A stretch of 64,000 nucleotides of DNA. It comes from Chloracidobacterium sp. Lineage in GTDB: Bacteria > Acidobacteriota > Blastocatellia > Pyrinomonadales > Pyrinomonadaceae. The stretch covers positions 2,976,001 through 3,040,000 of the forward strand of contig JADJTD010000001.1 of assembly GCA_016711345.1 (NCBI GenBank), read 5' to 3'. Below, piece by piece: positions 40,307 through 48,659 of the stretch. A program made the translations under genes and the position numbers. Position 1 is the stretch's first letter, and each line of letters starts with the position of its first letter. Below the pieces are notes generated by a model that was not told the origin of the DNA, did not search any database, and saw only the letters and a list, made by a program, of their open reading frames with translations.

Positions 40307-41167
40307 TCATTTAGCGGGAGTGAGAATGCTTGGCGTAACATATGTGACACCAAAGGTGATGCCGGAACGCGGGCTGAATTCGGTTAATCCGAAAGCTGCG
40401 GCGGTGTCGAATCTAAGTCCTGAGGCTTTGATCTGCGTTCCGATGCGAAACTGGCCGATGCTTTCGGTGCCAAGCGGTGCATCGCCACCGCGAGTATTCA
40501 TGCGGCCGTTTACTTCGCCCACAATGTTTACTCTGTCAGTGGCTCGGTAAATGCCGGCAAGGCCGTAGAGAAAGACATCGTTCTGTGTAAAGCGTTCGAG
40601 CGGAGCGGTCATTATGCCTAAACCAAGATTGCCAAAGGCGTTAAATTTCGAGGTTTGAGCTCTGACGCTGCCAAACTTTTTCTGCAGCAAGATCTTCGTG
40701 AAGATGTTGATCTGATTGGTGCCGATACCGAGAGCTTGATTGGTATTTGGCATTTGATAACCAAACTTGAGCCCGATGGCAGGCAATGTTTTGCCTTCGT
40801 TTCGGAGTTTGATCTTTGCCGAGATCGTAAAATCGTCAAAGTCGTTTGTCGAGTTTCCCGTGAACGAGAGCGGAATGGCTGATGGCCCTTGCGAGTTGAT
40901 CGCTACGTAATTTTGTATCGAGCCTTCGATCTGCATCTCGACATTTGCCGCAAGCCCGGTGCGAATACGGATGTCGCCAACACGCGTCATGTCGCCCGTT
41001 ATACCCGAAAGCGGAAATTTGGCGTCCTGATAAAAATCGACGCCGGCGGCAAGATCAAACGCACCGGCAGGCGTGATATCAACATCGTCGGTCAGAAGAG
41101 GCCTTTGCTGAGCGTGCAGAGTCGTTGCTGCAAACATGAGAATGAGGAAAAAAGACAGCCGCTTCAT
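40307..41167 (-). CDS. Outer-membrane beta-barrel-like protein
   Basis: 286 residues from MKRLSFFLILMF (41167), with a signal peptide ending near LHAQ. The body alternates hydrophobic and polar residues with Gly/Asn/Thr-rich turns (NDFDDFTISAKIKLRNEG, IVGEVNGRMNTRGG, RFDTAAAFGLTEFSPRSGITFG), and the C-terminus resembles an outer-membrane barrel end. It looks like a transporter-type or MetA-pathway-like barrel; the exact family is uncertain. It converges on thiD. Confidence 0.65.
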   Translation of the reverse strand: MKRLSFFLILMFAATTLHAQQRPLLTDDVDITPAGAFDLAAGVDFYQDAKFPLSGITGDMTRVGDIRIRTGLAANVEMQIEGSIQNYVAINSQGPSAIPLSFTGNSTNDFDDFTISAKIKLRNEGKTLPAIGLKFGYQMPNTNQALGIGTNQINIFTKILLQKKFGSVRAQTSKFNAFGNLGLGIMTAPLERFTQNDVFLYGLAGIYRATDRVNIVGEVNGRMNTRGGDAPLGTESIGQFRIGTQIKASGLRFDTAAAFGLTEFSPRSGITFGVTYVTPSILTPAK

Positions 41168-41200
41168 GAGACCAATTTTTGCATTAACTGTTTTAAAGTA

Positions 41201-41276
41201 CAAGGCGCACACCGCGGTAAAGGCGGTACATTTAGCATATGTGTTTCGCCCTTACTAACGTGCGGGCTTGCGCATA
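41201..41276. repeat. REP-like palindromic element, copy 2 of 5
   Basis: The right arm TCGCCCTTACTAACGTGCGG is intact, while the left arm is degenerate (AGGCGCACACCGCGGTAAAG). It lies between the divergent barrel gene and acyP. Confidence 0.7.
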
Positions 41277-41313
41277 CAGTCTCAAACTTGCAAAATTATT
41301 TAGACGGGAATCG

Positions 41314-41586
41314 ATGATCGCGAGAAAATATTTGATAAGCGGACAGGTGCAGGGCGTCGGATATCGCTATTTTGCTCAGCGTTCTTCGGCAAAGCATCAG
41401 ATTCGCGGCTATGTAAAGAATCTCAAAGACGGCCGTGTCGAGGTGTTGGTAGAAGGAAATACTGCGGCCGTCGAAGCATTCAGACAAGATCTTGCGGCCG
41501 GTCCGGCTAATTCGCGGGTCGGTCAGATAGAAGAGTTGGTCATCGAGCCAAGCAATTTATATTCAACATTTAGGATCGAAAGATAA
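41314..41586 (+). CDS. acyP: Acylphosphatase
   Basis: 90 residues from MIARKYLISGQVQGVGYRYF, which contains the catalytic Arg of the G-x-V-Q-G-V-x-[FY]-R motif; the second motif (RGYVKNLKDGRVEVLVEG) has the conserved Asn. It hydrolyses acyl phosphates. An upstream start would run through the REP-like repeat and is rejected. GGGAA precedes the ATG. apt follows 12 bases later. Confidence 0.94.
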   Translation: MIARKYLISGQVQGVGYRYFAQRSSAKHQIRGYVKNLKDGRVEVLVEGNTAAVEAFRQDLAAGPANSRVGQIEELVIEPSNLYSTFRIER

Positions 41587-41598
41587 GAACAGATAAGA

Positions 41599-42120
41599 AT
41601 GGAAAATTTACGAAAATTGATTCGCGAGGTGCCTGATTTTCCCAAACCGGGCATTAATTTTTATGACATTACGACGCTCCTGCTCGATCCCGAAGGGCTC
41701 GAAAGCACGATCGACGCCTTAACCGAAAAGTGCCGTGGAATGAATATCGACGTGGTGCTGGGCGTTGAATCGCGCGGGTTTATCTTCGGTGCTCCGCTAG
41801 CGTATCAGCTCGGCGTAGGATTTATTCCGGTTCGCAAGCCCAAAAAGCTGCCTGCGGAAAAGGTTTCGATCTCTTACGATCTTGAGTACGGACAAGACAC
41901 GCTTGAAATGCACAAGGACGCGGTTGGCGAAGGCCATAATGTGCTGATCGTTGACGATCTACTTGCTACCGGCGGCACGGCACGTGCGGTTGTCGATCTT
42001 GTTGAAAGCGTAGGCGGAAAGGTCCCCGGATTGCTATTTGTAGTCGAACTGGACTTCTTGAAAGGCCGAAGCAAATTTGACGGCCACAATGTGCAATCGT
42101 TGATCAATTTCAAATCCTGA
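41599..42120 (+). CDS. apt: Adenine phosphoribosyltransferase
   Basis: 173 residues, typical length. Starts MENLRKLIREVPDFPKPGINFYDIT; VLGVESRGFIFGAPLA and the PRPP-binding loop VLIVDDLLATGGTA are intact. It salvages adenine to AMP using PRPP. Probably co-transcribed with acyP. Confidence 0.96.
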   Translation: MENLRKLIREVPDFPKPGINFYDITTLLLDPEGLESTIDALTEKCRGMNIDVVLGVESRGFIFGAPLAYQLGVGFIPVRKPKKLPAEKVSISYDLEYGQDTLEMHKDAVGEGHNVLIVDDLLATGGTARAVVDLVESVGGKVPGLLFVVELDFLKGRSKFDGHNVQSLINFKS

Positions 42121-42137
42121 TATTTTCGATTTCGCTG

Positions 42138-42214
42138 GTTCCCGTAGCTCAGCTGGATAGAGCGTTCGCCTCCTAAGTGAAAGGCCGCGTGTTCGAATCA
42201 CGCCGGGAACACCA
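42138..42214 (+). tRNA. tRNA-Arg (CCT)
   Basis: Acceptor GTTCCCG/CGGGAAC, anticodon stem TTCGC/GTGAA with loop CTCCTAA (anticodon CCT, reading AGG), T arm CGTG-TTCGAAT-CACG, encoded CCA. It lies just after apt. Confidence 0.95.
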
Positions 42215-42423
42215 AATTTTACTTTTTGTATATTTTCTTGTGAAAGAATATCGAAACAGCCTATGTTTATTGGCTCCCACGGCAGTTGATTTTGTGGAAA
42301 CGTCTGCCGAATAGCAGTTTCTATTATATGAACGGAAGAAAAGCGTGTTCCTGCACAGTGGCAAACATTTTAGCCGCCACTGTAACGCCAGAGGTCTGTT
42401 CGGAATTTCCAAATCTAAAGGCA

Positions 42424-42452
42424 AACCGCATTGTTAAAGCAATGCGGTTTTT
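42424..42452 (+). terminator. Intrinsic terminator after tRNA-Arg
   Basis: Ten-base perfect stem AACCGCATTG/CAATGCGGTT, loop TTAAAG, then TTTTT. Between it and the tRNA about 210 bases hold no gene I can support. Confidence 0.85.
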
Positions 42453-42520
42453 CGTATTCTGCCGTTACGATCCCAGCAAGACGAACCAACAGTTACGTTT
42501 TCTATGATAAATTACAATCA

Positions 42521-44164
42521 ATGCAAAAAGTGCTGACAGCCGCGCAAATGCGCGAGGTCGATCGCCTCACGACCGAAAAATACGGCATTCCATCGATCCT
42601 CCTGATGGAAAACGCCGCCCACGCCGTCGCTCGCGTCATCACTGAAAAACTCGGCGGTTCGGTTGAAGGTCGGCGAATTTTGATCTTATGCGGAAAAGGC
42701 AACAACGGTGGTGATGGCGCTGCATTGGCTCGTATTTTATGGAATCAAGGTGCCAGTTGCTTTGTAGATTTGATTGGTTCGGTTAGCGAAACAACCGGCG
42801 ATGCGCGTATAAATTTTGATGCCGTAAAAGCTATTGATGAGTCACCTGATACAAACGGCCCAAATGAAAATTGTCTGCTGATTAATGAAATCTCAGAGGA
42901 CAATCGTGAAACATTTTTCTATAACTGGCGGAGTCAACATATTTGCGTCTTCGTTGATGCTCTATTTGGCACAGGCCTGACGCGTCCATTAGAAGGTTCG
43001 TTCAAGAAGATAGCCGAGGCAGTTAGTCGAGCAAAGGAACGACATCTATTTGAAAAAGTAATTGCAATTGACATGCCTTCTGGCCTCGATGCAGATTGTA
43101 AAATAAACGGCTCTATTTGTGCGAATGTTGATGTGACAGTTACTTTTACTTCTCCAAAGCCAGCAAATATTTTACCGCCCGCGTCAAATTTTAATGGTGA
43201 GCTAATGATTGCAAACATCGGTTCGCCTATGGAGTTGATCGATGAACAACCATCTAATCTCTATTTGGCAGAGAGGGAAGACTCAGCTAATTGGCTTAAA
43301 GAGGCCACATTTTCGACTAGTGACTATAAAAACACCCGCGGACACTCACTTATTATTGCTGGTTCGGAAAGCTATTCGGGGGCGGCGGTTTTGGCAGGTA
43401 ATGCGGCGATGCGTTCGGGCGTTGGGTTGGTGACGGTTGTTACGTCTAAGTCGTCGAAGGATTTGGTTGCGTCAAGGATTTTGCCTGAGGTGATGGTTCG
43501 CGGTGTGGCGGAAACTGATGGTGGTGCGATCTCCGAAGAGGCGTTTAATGAAATTGGTGAGCTATGGAGCAAGGCGGATTCGGTTGCCATTGGCTGCGGG
43601 CTTTCGCAGGATGAAAGCACGAGGTTATTTGTCAAAAAGGTTGTCGAAGATAGGCGACAACCTACAATTGTTGATGCGGACGCCCTTAACCTCCTCTCGC
43701 CATTCGACGGCTTTGCGGCGAATGGCGAGAGTCAATGTCCTCTGATTCTCACTCCGCATGAGGGCGAGTTTATGCGGCTGCTCGGCACGACTGACAAAGA
43801 AGCGATAAAAGACCGCGTGGCAGCGGTTCGTGATTTTGCAGTAAAGCATAATGTCATTCTTGTACTCAAGGGCGAACGCGTTTTGATCGGTGAGCCTGGA
43901 GGCAAGGTCGTTGTAAATCCGACAGGGAATTCGGGGCTTGGAAAGGCGGGAAATGGCGATACGCTGGCGGGTATTCTCGCTGGGTTTGTCGCGCAGGCAT
44001 CGGTGATGAATATAGATATTTTCGAAACTGTCGTCGCAGCGGTTTATGTCGCCGGGATGGCAGGAGATGTCGCGGAAAAGAAATACGGCAAGCGTGTGAT
44101 GACGGCGTCTGATGTTCGCGAGTGTCTTAGCGAAGTCTTTGAAGGGTTTAAGAATGAAAGATAA
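42521..44164 (+). CDS. nnrDE: Bifunctional NAD(P)H-hydrate epimerase / ADP-dependent dehydratase
   Basis: 547 residues from MQKVLTAAQMREVDRLT (42521); an earlier start at 42431 lies inside the terminator and is not used. The N-terminal YjeF-type epimerase domain has GIPSILLMENAAHAVAR, CGKGNNGGDGAALAR and DALFGTGLTRPL. The C-terminal ribokinase-like dehydratase has GSESYSGAAVLAGNAAMRSGVG, TPHEGEFMRLLG and NPTGNSGLGKAGNGDTLAG. It repairs damaged NAD(P)H hydrates. Its end overlaps tsaE by 11 bases. Confidence 0.96.
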   Translation: MQKVLTAAQMREVDRLTTEKYGIPSILLMENAAHAVARVITEKLGGSVEGRRILILCGKGNNGGDGAALARILWNQGASCFVDLIGSVSETTGDARINFDAVKAIDESPDTNGPNENCLLINEISEDNRETFFYNWRSQHICVFVDALFGTGLTRPLEGSFKKIAEAVSRAKERHLFEKVIAIDMPSGLDADCKINGSICANVDVTVTFTSPKPANILPPASNFNGELMIANIGSPMELIDEQPSNLYLAEREDSANWLKEATFSTSDYKNTRGHSLIIAGSESYSGAAVLAGNAAMRSGVGLVTVVTSKSSKDLVASRILPEVMVRGVAETDGGAISEEAFNEIGELWSKADSVAIGCGLSQDESTRLFVKKVVEDRRQPTIVDADALNLLSPFDGFAANGESQCPLILTPHEGEFMRLLGTTDKEAIKDRVAAVRDFAVKHNVILVLKGERVLIGEPGGKVVVNPTGNSGLGKAGNGDTLAGILAGFVAQASVMNIDIFETVVAAVYVAGMAGDVAEKKYGKRVMTASDVRECLSEVFEGFKNER

Positions 44165-44603
44165 GAACGTCGTTTGTCATTCACCTGAAGAAACTTTTGC
44201 TCTCGGCGAACTGATCGGCGGCGAGCTAAGCGGCGGCGATGTCGTTCTGCTTTACGGCGGGCTTGGCGCGGGAAAGACACTGTTGACCAAAGGCATATTG
44301 AATGCTCTTGAGTTTGATATTGATGAAGTTACGAGTCCGAGTTTTACGCTCGTAAATTTGTATAAGACGGCTACTTTTGCCGTTTATCATATCGATCTGT
44401 GGCGGCTGGATGTTTCGCAAGATACTGCCTCGGCGGTTGGGTTGGAAGAGATAGTTGAAAACGAGAATGCGATCACTATTATAGAGTGGGCAGACAGGCT
44501 GGGTGATGTCTCATTCCCAAATCGGACAATTTCGATCAAGGTCGATGGCGATGGCGACGAGCCCCGTAAAGTGCAAGTAATCGTTGAGCCTGAAAAGATT
44601 TAA
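44154..44603 (+). CDS. tsaE: tRNA threonylcarbamoyladenosine biosynthesis ATPase TsaE
   Basis: 149 residues from MKDKNVVCHSPEET (44154), overlapping nnrDE by 11 bases. Walker A is LYGGLGAGKTLLTKG; the switch-like motif TSPSFTLVNLY and HIDLWRLD are typical. TsaE drives the ATP-dependent cycle of the TsaBDE complex that makes t6A at position 37 of tRNAs. The overlap with nnrDE is common in bacteria. Confidence 0.95.
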   Translation: MKDKNVVCHSPEETFALGELIGGELSGGDVVLLYGGLGAGKTLLTKGILNALEFDIDEVTSPSFTLVNLYKTATFAVYHIDLWRLDVSQDTASAVGLEEIVENENAITIIEWADRLGDVSFPNRTISIKVDGDGDEPRKVQVIVEPEKI

Positions 44604-44657
44604 CATGAATTTTCTTTGTTATGGCTGCGGCATTTCATATAATTTAGGCCGCCACAT

Positions 44658-46793
44658 ATGTCAGTTTTGGATATGAAATCGTCAAAAACGCCTCCGCAGG
44701 CACAGCCGGAGCCAACAACTGCCGAAGAATTCGACGGACAGAGGCTCTTTAATCGTGAGCTTAGCTGGCTTGAGTTCAACCGGCGTGTGCTCGACGAAGC
44801 GACCGCAGAAAACTTGCCCGTGCTCGAAAGGCTGAAATTTCTCGCGATCTTTTCATCGAATCTCGATGAGTTTTTTATGATCCGCATTTCGGGTCTAAAG
44901 GAACAGATCGACGAGGGCGTAGGTGAACTTTCGGCGGACGGAATGACAGCAACGGAACAGCTTGCGGCTGTCTATAAACGTCTGCGCCCGATGCTCAAGC
45001 GGCAAGTTTCGTTCCTTAGCGCAAATGTTTTTCCGGCTCTCAAAGAAGCGGGAATCACGATCGAGGCTTACGCCAGCCTTAATGCGAAAGAGAAGAAGGT
45101 CCTTGATAAGTATTTTCGAAATAATCTGTTTCCGATACTGACGCCGCAGTCGGTTGATTCTAGTCACCCGTTTCCTTATGTCTCAAATTTGAGCATCAAC
45201 CTCGGCCTTTATATCGAGCCGAACCGGGCTTTTACACAGGCTAAGTTGAAGCACCTCTTTAAACAAAAACGATTTATAAGGATCAAGCTGCCGCCGACTG
45301 TTCCGCGTCTTATTCCGATCAGTGAAAAGGACGGAAGATATGCGTTGCTCGAGGAAGTCGTCGCTGCGAACGTCGCCGAGCTTTTCCCGCGTATGAAAAC
45401 GAGCGAGGCATTTCTATTTCGTGTGACGCGCGACGCCGACATTGAACTGCGAGAGGACGAGGCAGGCGATCTTATGCGTACGCTCGAACGCGAGCTTCAG
45501 CGCAGGCGGGATCGTTTTGCAGTACGGCTTGAGGTCGCGGCTGCGATGCCGCCAAAGATGGTAAAGCTGCTAACGACAGGCACAGGCCTTACGGACGACG
45601 ATGTCGAGATCATAGACGGCTTTATCGACATACCCGATCTTATGCAGCTTCATTCGCTGGACCGTCCGAGGCTCAAGGAAAAGCCGATCGTGCCGGTCGT
45701 GCCTGCGGTGTTGCAAAAGAAGGAAAACATCTTCGACGTCATTAGAAAGCAGGATATTTTGCTGCATCATCCTTACACTTCTTTCAGTACGGTCGCAGAT
45801 TTTATTTCGCGTGCTGCCGAAGATCCGAACGTTCAGGCGATAAAAATATGTCTTTATCGAACCGGAAAAGATTCGCCGATAGTTAATTCGTTGATTCGGG
45901 CGAGTCGGCTGGGCAAACAGGTCACAGCTCTTGTTGAATTGAAGGCGCGCTTTGACGAAGAAAACAATATCGAATGGGCTCGGCGGCTTGAGAACGAAGG
46001 TGTTCACGTCGTTTACGGTATCAGCACTTTGAAAACGCATTCAAAAGTTTTGCTTGTCGTTCGCCGCGAAAAAGACAAGCTGGTACGATACGTTCATCTA
46101 GCGACCGGTAACTACAATCCGTTGACGGCTCGCATGTACACGGATATTGGCTTGCTTACAGCGGACGAAGAGATCGGCGAAGACGCGAGCAGTCTGTTCA
46201 ATTTTTTGACGGGATATTCGCAACAGGACAAATACAAACGGCTGATCGTCGCGCCTCTGCATTTGCGTGACAGGCTGATCGCACTTATTCGTCGTGAGGT
46301 TAAAAACAAGAATGCGAACAAGGACGCTCGCATCATTTTTAAGGCAAACAGCATTACCGATGTTCAGGTGATCGAGGAGCTTTACAAAGCTTCTCAGGCA
46401 GGCGTCGAGGTAGATCTGATAATTCGCGGGATATGTGCTCTTCGGCCCGGCGTAAAAGGTATGTCAGAGAATATTCGCGTTCGCTCGATCATCGGACGGT
46501 TTCTCGAACACAGCCGGATCTTCTATTTTGCCAACGCCGGTGCCGAAGAGGTTTATATCGGCAGCGCAGATCTGATGCACCGCAGCTTTGATACTCGAGT
46601 CGAGCTTGTAACGCCGATTCTCGATCCTGAGGTCAGGGAATATCTCAAGACTGAACTTCTTGAGTCTTATCTAAAAGATGACGTCAACGCGCATATCCTG
46701 AAACCGGACGGTACGTACAAAAAACTCACTCATCGCGGCGACAAAGCCTTTGACTCGCAGATGCATTTTGTCGGGGTAGATAATTTAGGTTAG
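44658..46793 (+). CDS. ppk1: Polyphosphate kinase 1
   Basis: A 711-residue enzyme. The N domain has FNRELSWLEFNRRVLDEA and SNLDEFFMIRISGL. The catalytic core has TGKDSPIVNSLIRA, ARFDEENNIEWARRLE and the autophosphorylated His in LKTHSKVLLVVRR, then HLATGNYNPLTA. The C-terminal domains follow (LIIRGICALRPG, HSRIFYFANAG). It makes polyphosphate from ATP. It ends in a four-base overlap with the convergent CYTH gene, which may act on related triphosphates. Confidence 0.96.
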   Translation: MSVLDMKSSKTPPQAQPEPTTAEEFDGQRLFNRELSWLEFNRRVLDEATAENLPVLERLKFLAIFSSNLDEFFMIRISGLKEQIDEGVGELSADGMTATEQLAAVYKRLRPMLKRQVSFLSANVFPALKEAGITIEAYASLNAKEKKVLDKYFRNNLFPILTPQSVDSSHPFPYVSNLSINLGLYIEPNRAFTQAKLKHLFKQKRFIRIKLPPTVPRLIPISEKDGRYALLEEVVAANVAELFPRMKTSEAFLFRVTRDADIELREDEAGDLMRTLERELQRRRDRFAVRLEVAAAMPPKMVKLLTTGTGLTDDDVEIIDGFIDIPDLMQLHSLDRPRLKEKPIVPVVPAVLQKKENIFDVIRKQDILLHHPYTSFSTVADFISRAAEDPNVQAIKICLYRTGKDSPIVNSLIRASRLGKQVTALVELKARFDEENNIEWARRLENEGVHVVYGISTLKTHSKVLLVVRREKDKLVRYVHLATGNYNPLTARMYTDIGLLTADEEIGEDASSLFNFLTGYSQQDKYKRLIVAPLHLRDRLIALIRREVKNKNANKDARIIFKANSITDVQVIEELYKASQAGVEVDLIIRGICALRPGVKGMSENIRVRSIIGRFLEHSRIFYFANAGAEEVYIGSADLMHRSFDTRVELVTPILDPEVREYLKTELLESYLKDDVNAHILKPDGTYKKLTHRGDKAFDSQMHFVGVDNLG

Positions 46794-47347
46794 ACAGCGG
46801 CTTTCTTTTCAAATCTCGCTTCTGTTACTTCGCCGTTGGCTTTGCCGTATTTGAGGGTCAGGCGTGGATAACCGCGAGCTTCGACCTCGAGTTCGTCCGC
46901 TTTAAGTAATTTTTCGACCTTCAGAATATCCTTCATCGAACCTTCTATCTCCATGTAGTATCCAAAAGGAAGCTCGTCGAGAACGACTTCAACATTGCCA
47001 AGATGCCACGCTTTTCGGTGTTTTTCGTAAACGACGGAAAGTTTATAGCCGAGCTTTTCAATTATGTGTTCCGTCGCTTCGACATCGGATACGTTGGTTT
47101 CAAATTCGATCTGGTGCTTGAAATCGCCATTGGTCACGACCTTTTCCTTATAGGTGAGAGTGTTAACGGTATTGGTCTTGCGAAGGCGAAGATACGCCGT
47201 CCTGGCTTCAAGCTGGCCGCCGCGATGTAGATAGTTTTCCTCAAATGTCTCGTAGGAAAACGTCGCACCTAGCTCGCCGAGCTTAGCTGCAAGCTCGACC
47301 AAACGTTTCTTGTCGATCCGGTATTTCTTTTCGATCTCGATTGCCAT
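46790..47347 (-). CDS. CYTH-domain protein (class IV adenylate cyclase / thiamine-triphosphatase fold)
   Basis: 185 residues from MAIEIEKKYRIDKKR (47347), whose EIEKKY has the ExExK signature; a 135-base longer start is rejected. Other strands: TLTYKEKVV, EVVLDELPFGYYMEIEG. CYTH enzymes act on triphosphates, with activities including cAMP synthesis and triphosphate hydrolysis. The substrate is unknown, though the ppk1 neighbour hints at inorganic phosphate metabolism. No clear ribosome-binding site. Confidence 0.9.
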   Translation of the reverse strand: MAIEIEKKYRIDKKRLVELAAKLGELGATFSYETFEENYLHRGGQLEARTAYLRLRKTNTVNTLTYKEKVVTNGDFKHQIEFETNVSDVEATEHIIEKLGYKLSVVYEKHRKAWHLGNVEVVLDELPFGYYMEIEGSMKDILKVEKLLKADELEVEARGYPRLTLKYGKANGEVTEARFEKKAAV

Positions 47348-47572
47348 TAGTATTTTTTGTTCTGTGTTGAGCGACAGAAAATCATTGTAGAGAAAAGAAA
47401 ACGGCAGGGCAAACAGAGGCTGGAGTTCGTCGTCATGCTTGACTTTTGAAGCGTTGACACGGATACTTGAAAAAAAGGTCAAGTTTCATGGCCTTGTATT
47501 TTTTGCGATCTAAGATCTCAAATTTCAAATCTGAAATTGTTTGTATTTATTAGTTAGATAAGAGGAAATTTT

Positions 47573-48016
47573 ATGCCATATCCAGAAATCATGATCCACG
47601 GAATGCGTCAGGAGCTCGCGCAGCTTGGGATCGAAGAAACCACAACAACGGAAGCAGTGAATGAAGCGGTAAAAAACACAGACGGTACGCTAATGGTCGT
47701 TGTAAATTCAGTTTGCGGCTGTGCTGCCGGCGGTGTTCGCCCTGGTATTGCAATGGCCTTGCAAAATTCGCCGAACAAGCCTGACCGGTTGATCACTGTA
47801 TTTGCCGGTGCTGACATCGATGCGACCGAAACTGCGCGAGAGTATTTTACAGGTCATATGCCTTCGTCGCCGTCAATCGGGTTTTTGAAGAACGGCGAGT
47901 TGGTGCAATTATTCCAACGTAGTGACCTCGAAGGCCGTCCGCCGCAAGTGATCGCACAGGCGCTGGTCGATGCGTTCAACACGCATTGCACAAAGACAGA
48001 AGCTGCGAATAACTAA
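47573..48016 (+). CDS. Bacilliredoxin, BrxA/BrxB family
   Basis: 147 residues with the redox motif NSVCGCAAGGVRPGIA (C-G-C), VFAGADIDATE and MPSSPSIGFLKNGELVQ. Bacilliredoxins debacillithiolate proteins or act as thioredoxin-like thiol reductases. Bacillithiol in this organism is not shown. It is followed by the REP-like element. Confidence 0.94.
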   Translation: MPYPEIMIHGMRQELAQLGIEETTTTEAVNEAVKNTDGTLMVVVNSVCGCAAGGVRPGIAMALQNSPNKPDRLITVFAGADIDATETAREYFTGHMPSSPSIGFLKNGELVQLFQRSDLEGRPPQVIAQALVDAFNTHCTKTEAANN

Positions 48017-48028
48017 TCATCGATCAAA

Positions 48029-48106
48029 TGCGCAAGCCCGCACGTCTATAAGGGCGATACGTTCAATGCTGAGTGTATCGCCCTTACTAACGTGCGGGTT
48101 TTGCAC
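48029..48106. repeat. REP-like palindromic element, copy 3 of 5
   Basis: The best-preserved copy. AAGCCCGCACGT...TAAGGGCGATAC on the left mirrors GTATCGCCCTTA...ACGTGCGGGTT on the right, about 78 bases in all. It lies between the bacilliredoxin and PilZ genes. Confidence 0.85.
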
Positions 48107-48203
48107 AAACTCAATTGAATTAAAAGTGTTGCGTGCCAGACGGCGGAATCGTTAAGATATAAGCAGGCCGTTTGAATTCCGCTTTTCTTTCGCCAGGCAC
48201 CAA

Positions 48204-48659
48204 ATGTCGATCAATCAACGACAACACATCCGATTTTCGCTGGATATTCCGGCGATCATCTACACAAAATTCGGCGAGAAACAGGAAACGAGGCTGCAGC
48301 AGATCAGCATTGGCGGATGCTTTACGGGCTGGGAAGAGAATATCTACATCGGCGACGAATTTCGTATGGAGATCGAACTGCCGAACAAGAATTTTCTGCC
48401 GCTCTATTGCAAAGCTCTCTACAGATTTGACCACACCGGTATCGGGGTCAAGTTTATCGACATCTGTGAATTTGAACAGGCACTGATCTCAAAAATAATA
48501 GAGCACCGACTCGATATCGAAGGCGTTCCGCTACAGGTCGATCCTTTCGTCACGCCTCCAACCTTTGCCGCTGATGATCCAAGCCCGCGCGTTACAGACA
48601 TTCGAGCAAAACGAGATTCAGTTCTTGAAAAGTTGATGGTCGGCGATGATGGAGTTTAA
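48204..48659 (+). CDS. PilZ-domain protein
   Basis: 151 residues. The c-di-GMP binding motif is RQHIR (RxxxR) near residue 6, with the second motif as QISIGGCF (DxSxxG-like, Gln in place of Asp). The C-terminal 50 residues are a tail without clear motifs. PilZ proteins bind c-di-GMP and regulate motility or surface polymers. It converges on radA. Confidence 0.85.
   Translation: MSINQRQHIRFSLDIPAIIYTKFGEKQETRLQQISIGGCFTGWEENIYIGDEFRMEIELPNKNFLPLYCKALYRFDHTGIGVKFIDICEFEQALISKIIEHRLDIEGVPLQVDPFVTPPTFAADDPSPRVTDIRAKRDSVLEKLMVGDDGV

Noticed and set aside
42215..42423. Possible small RNA between tRNA-Arg and its terminator
   Set aside because: No 6S, SRP, tmRNA or riboswitch consensus was recognised.
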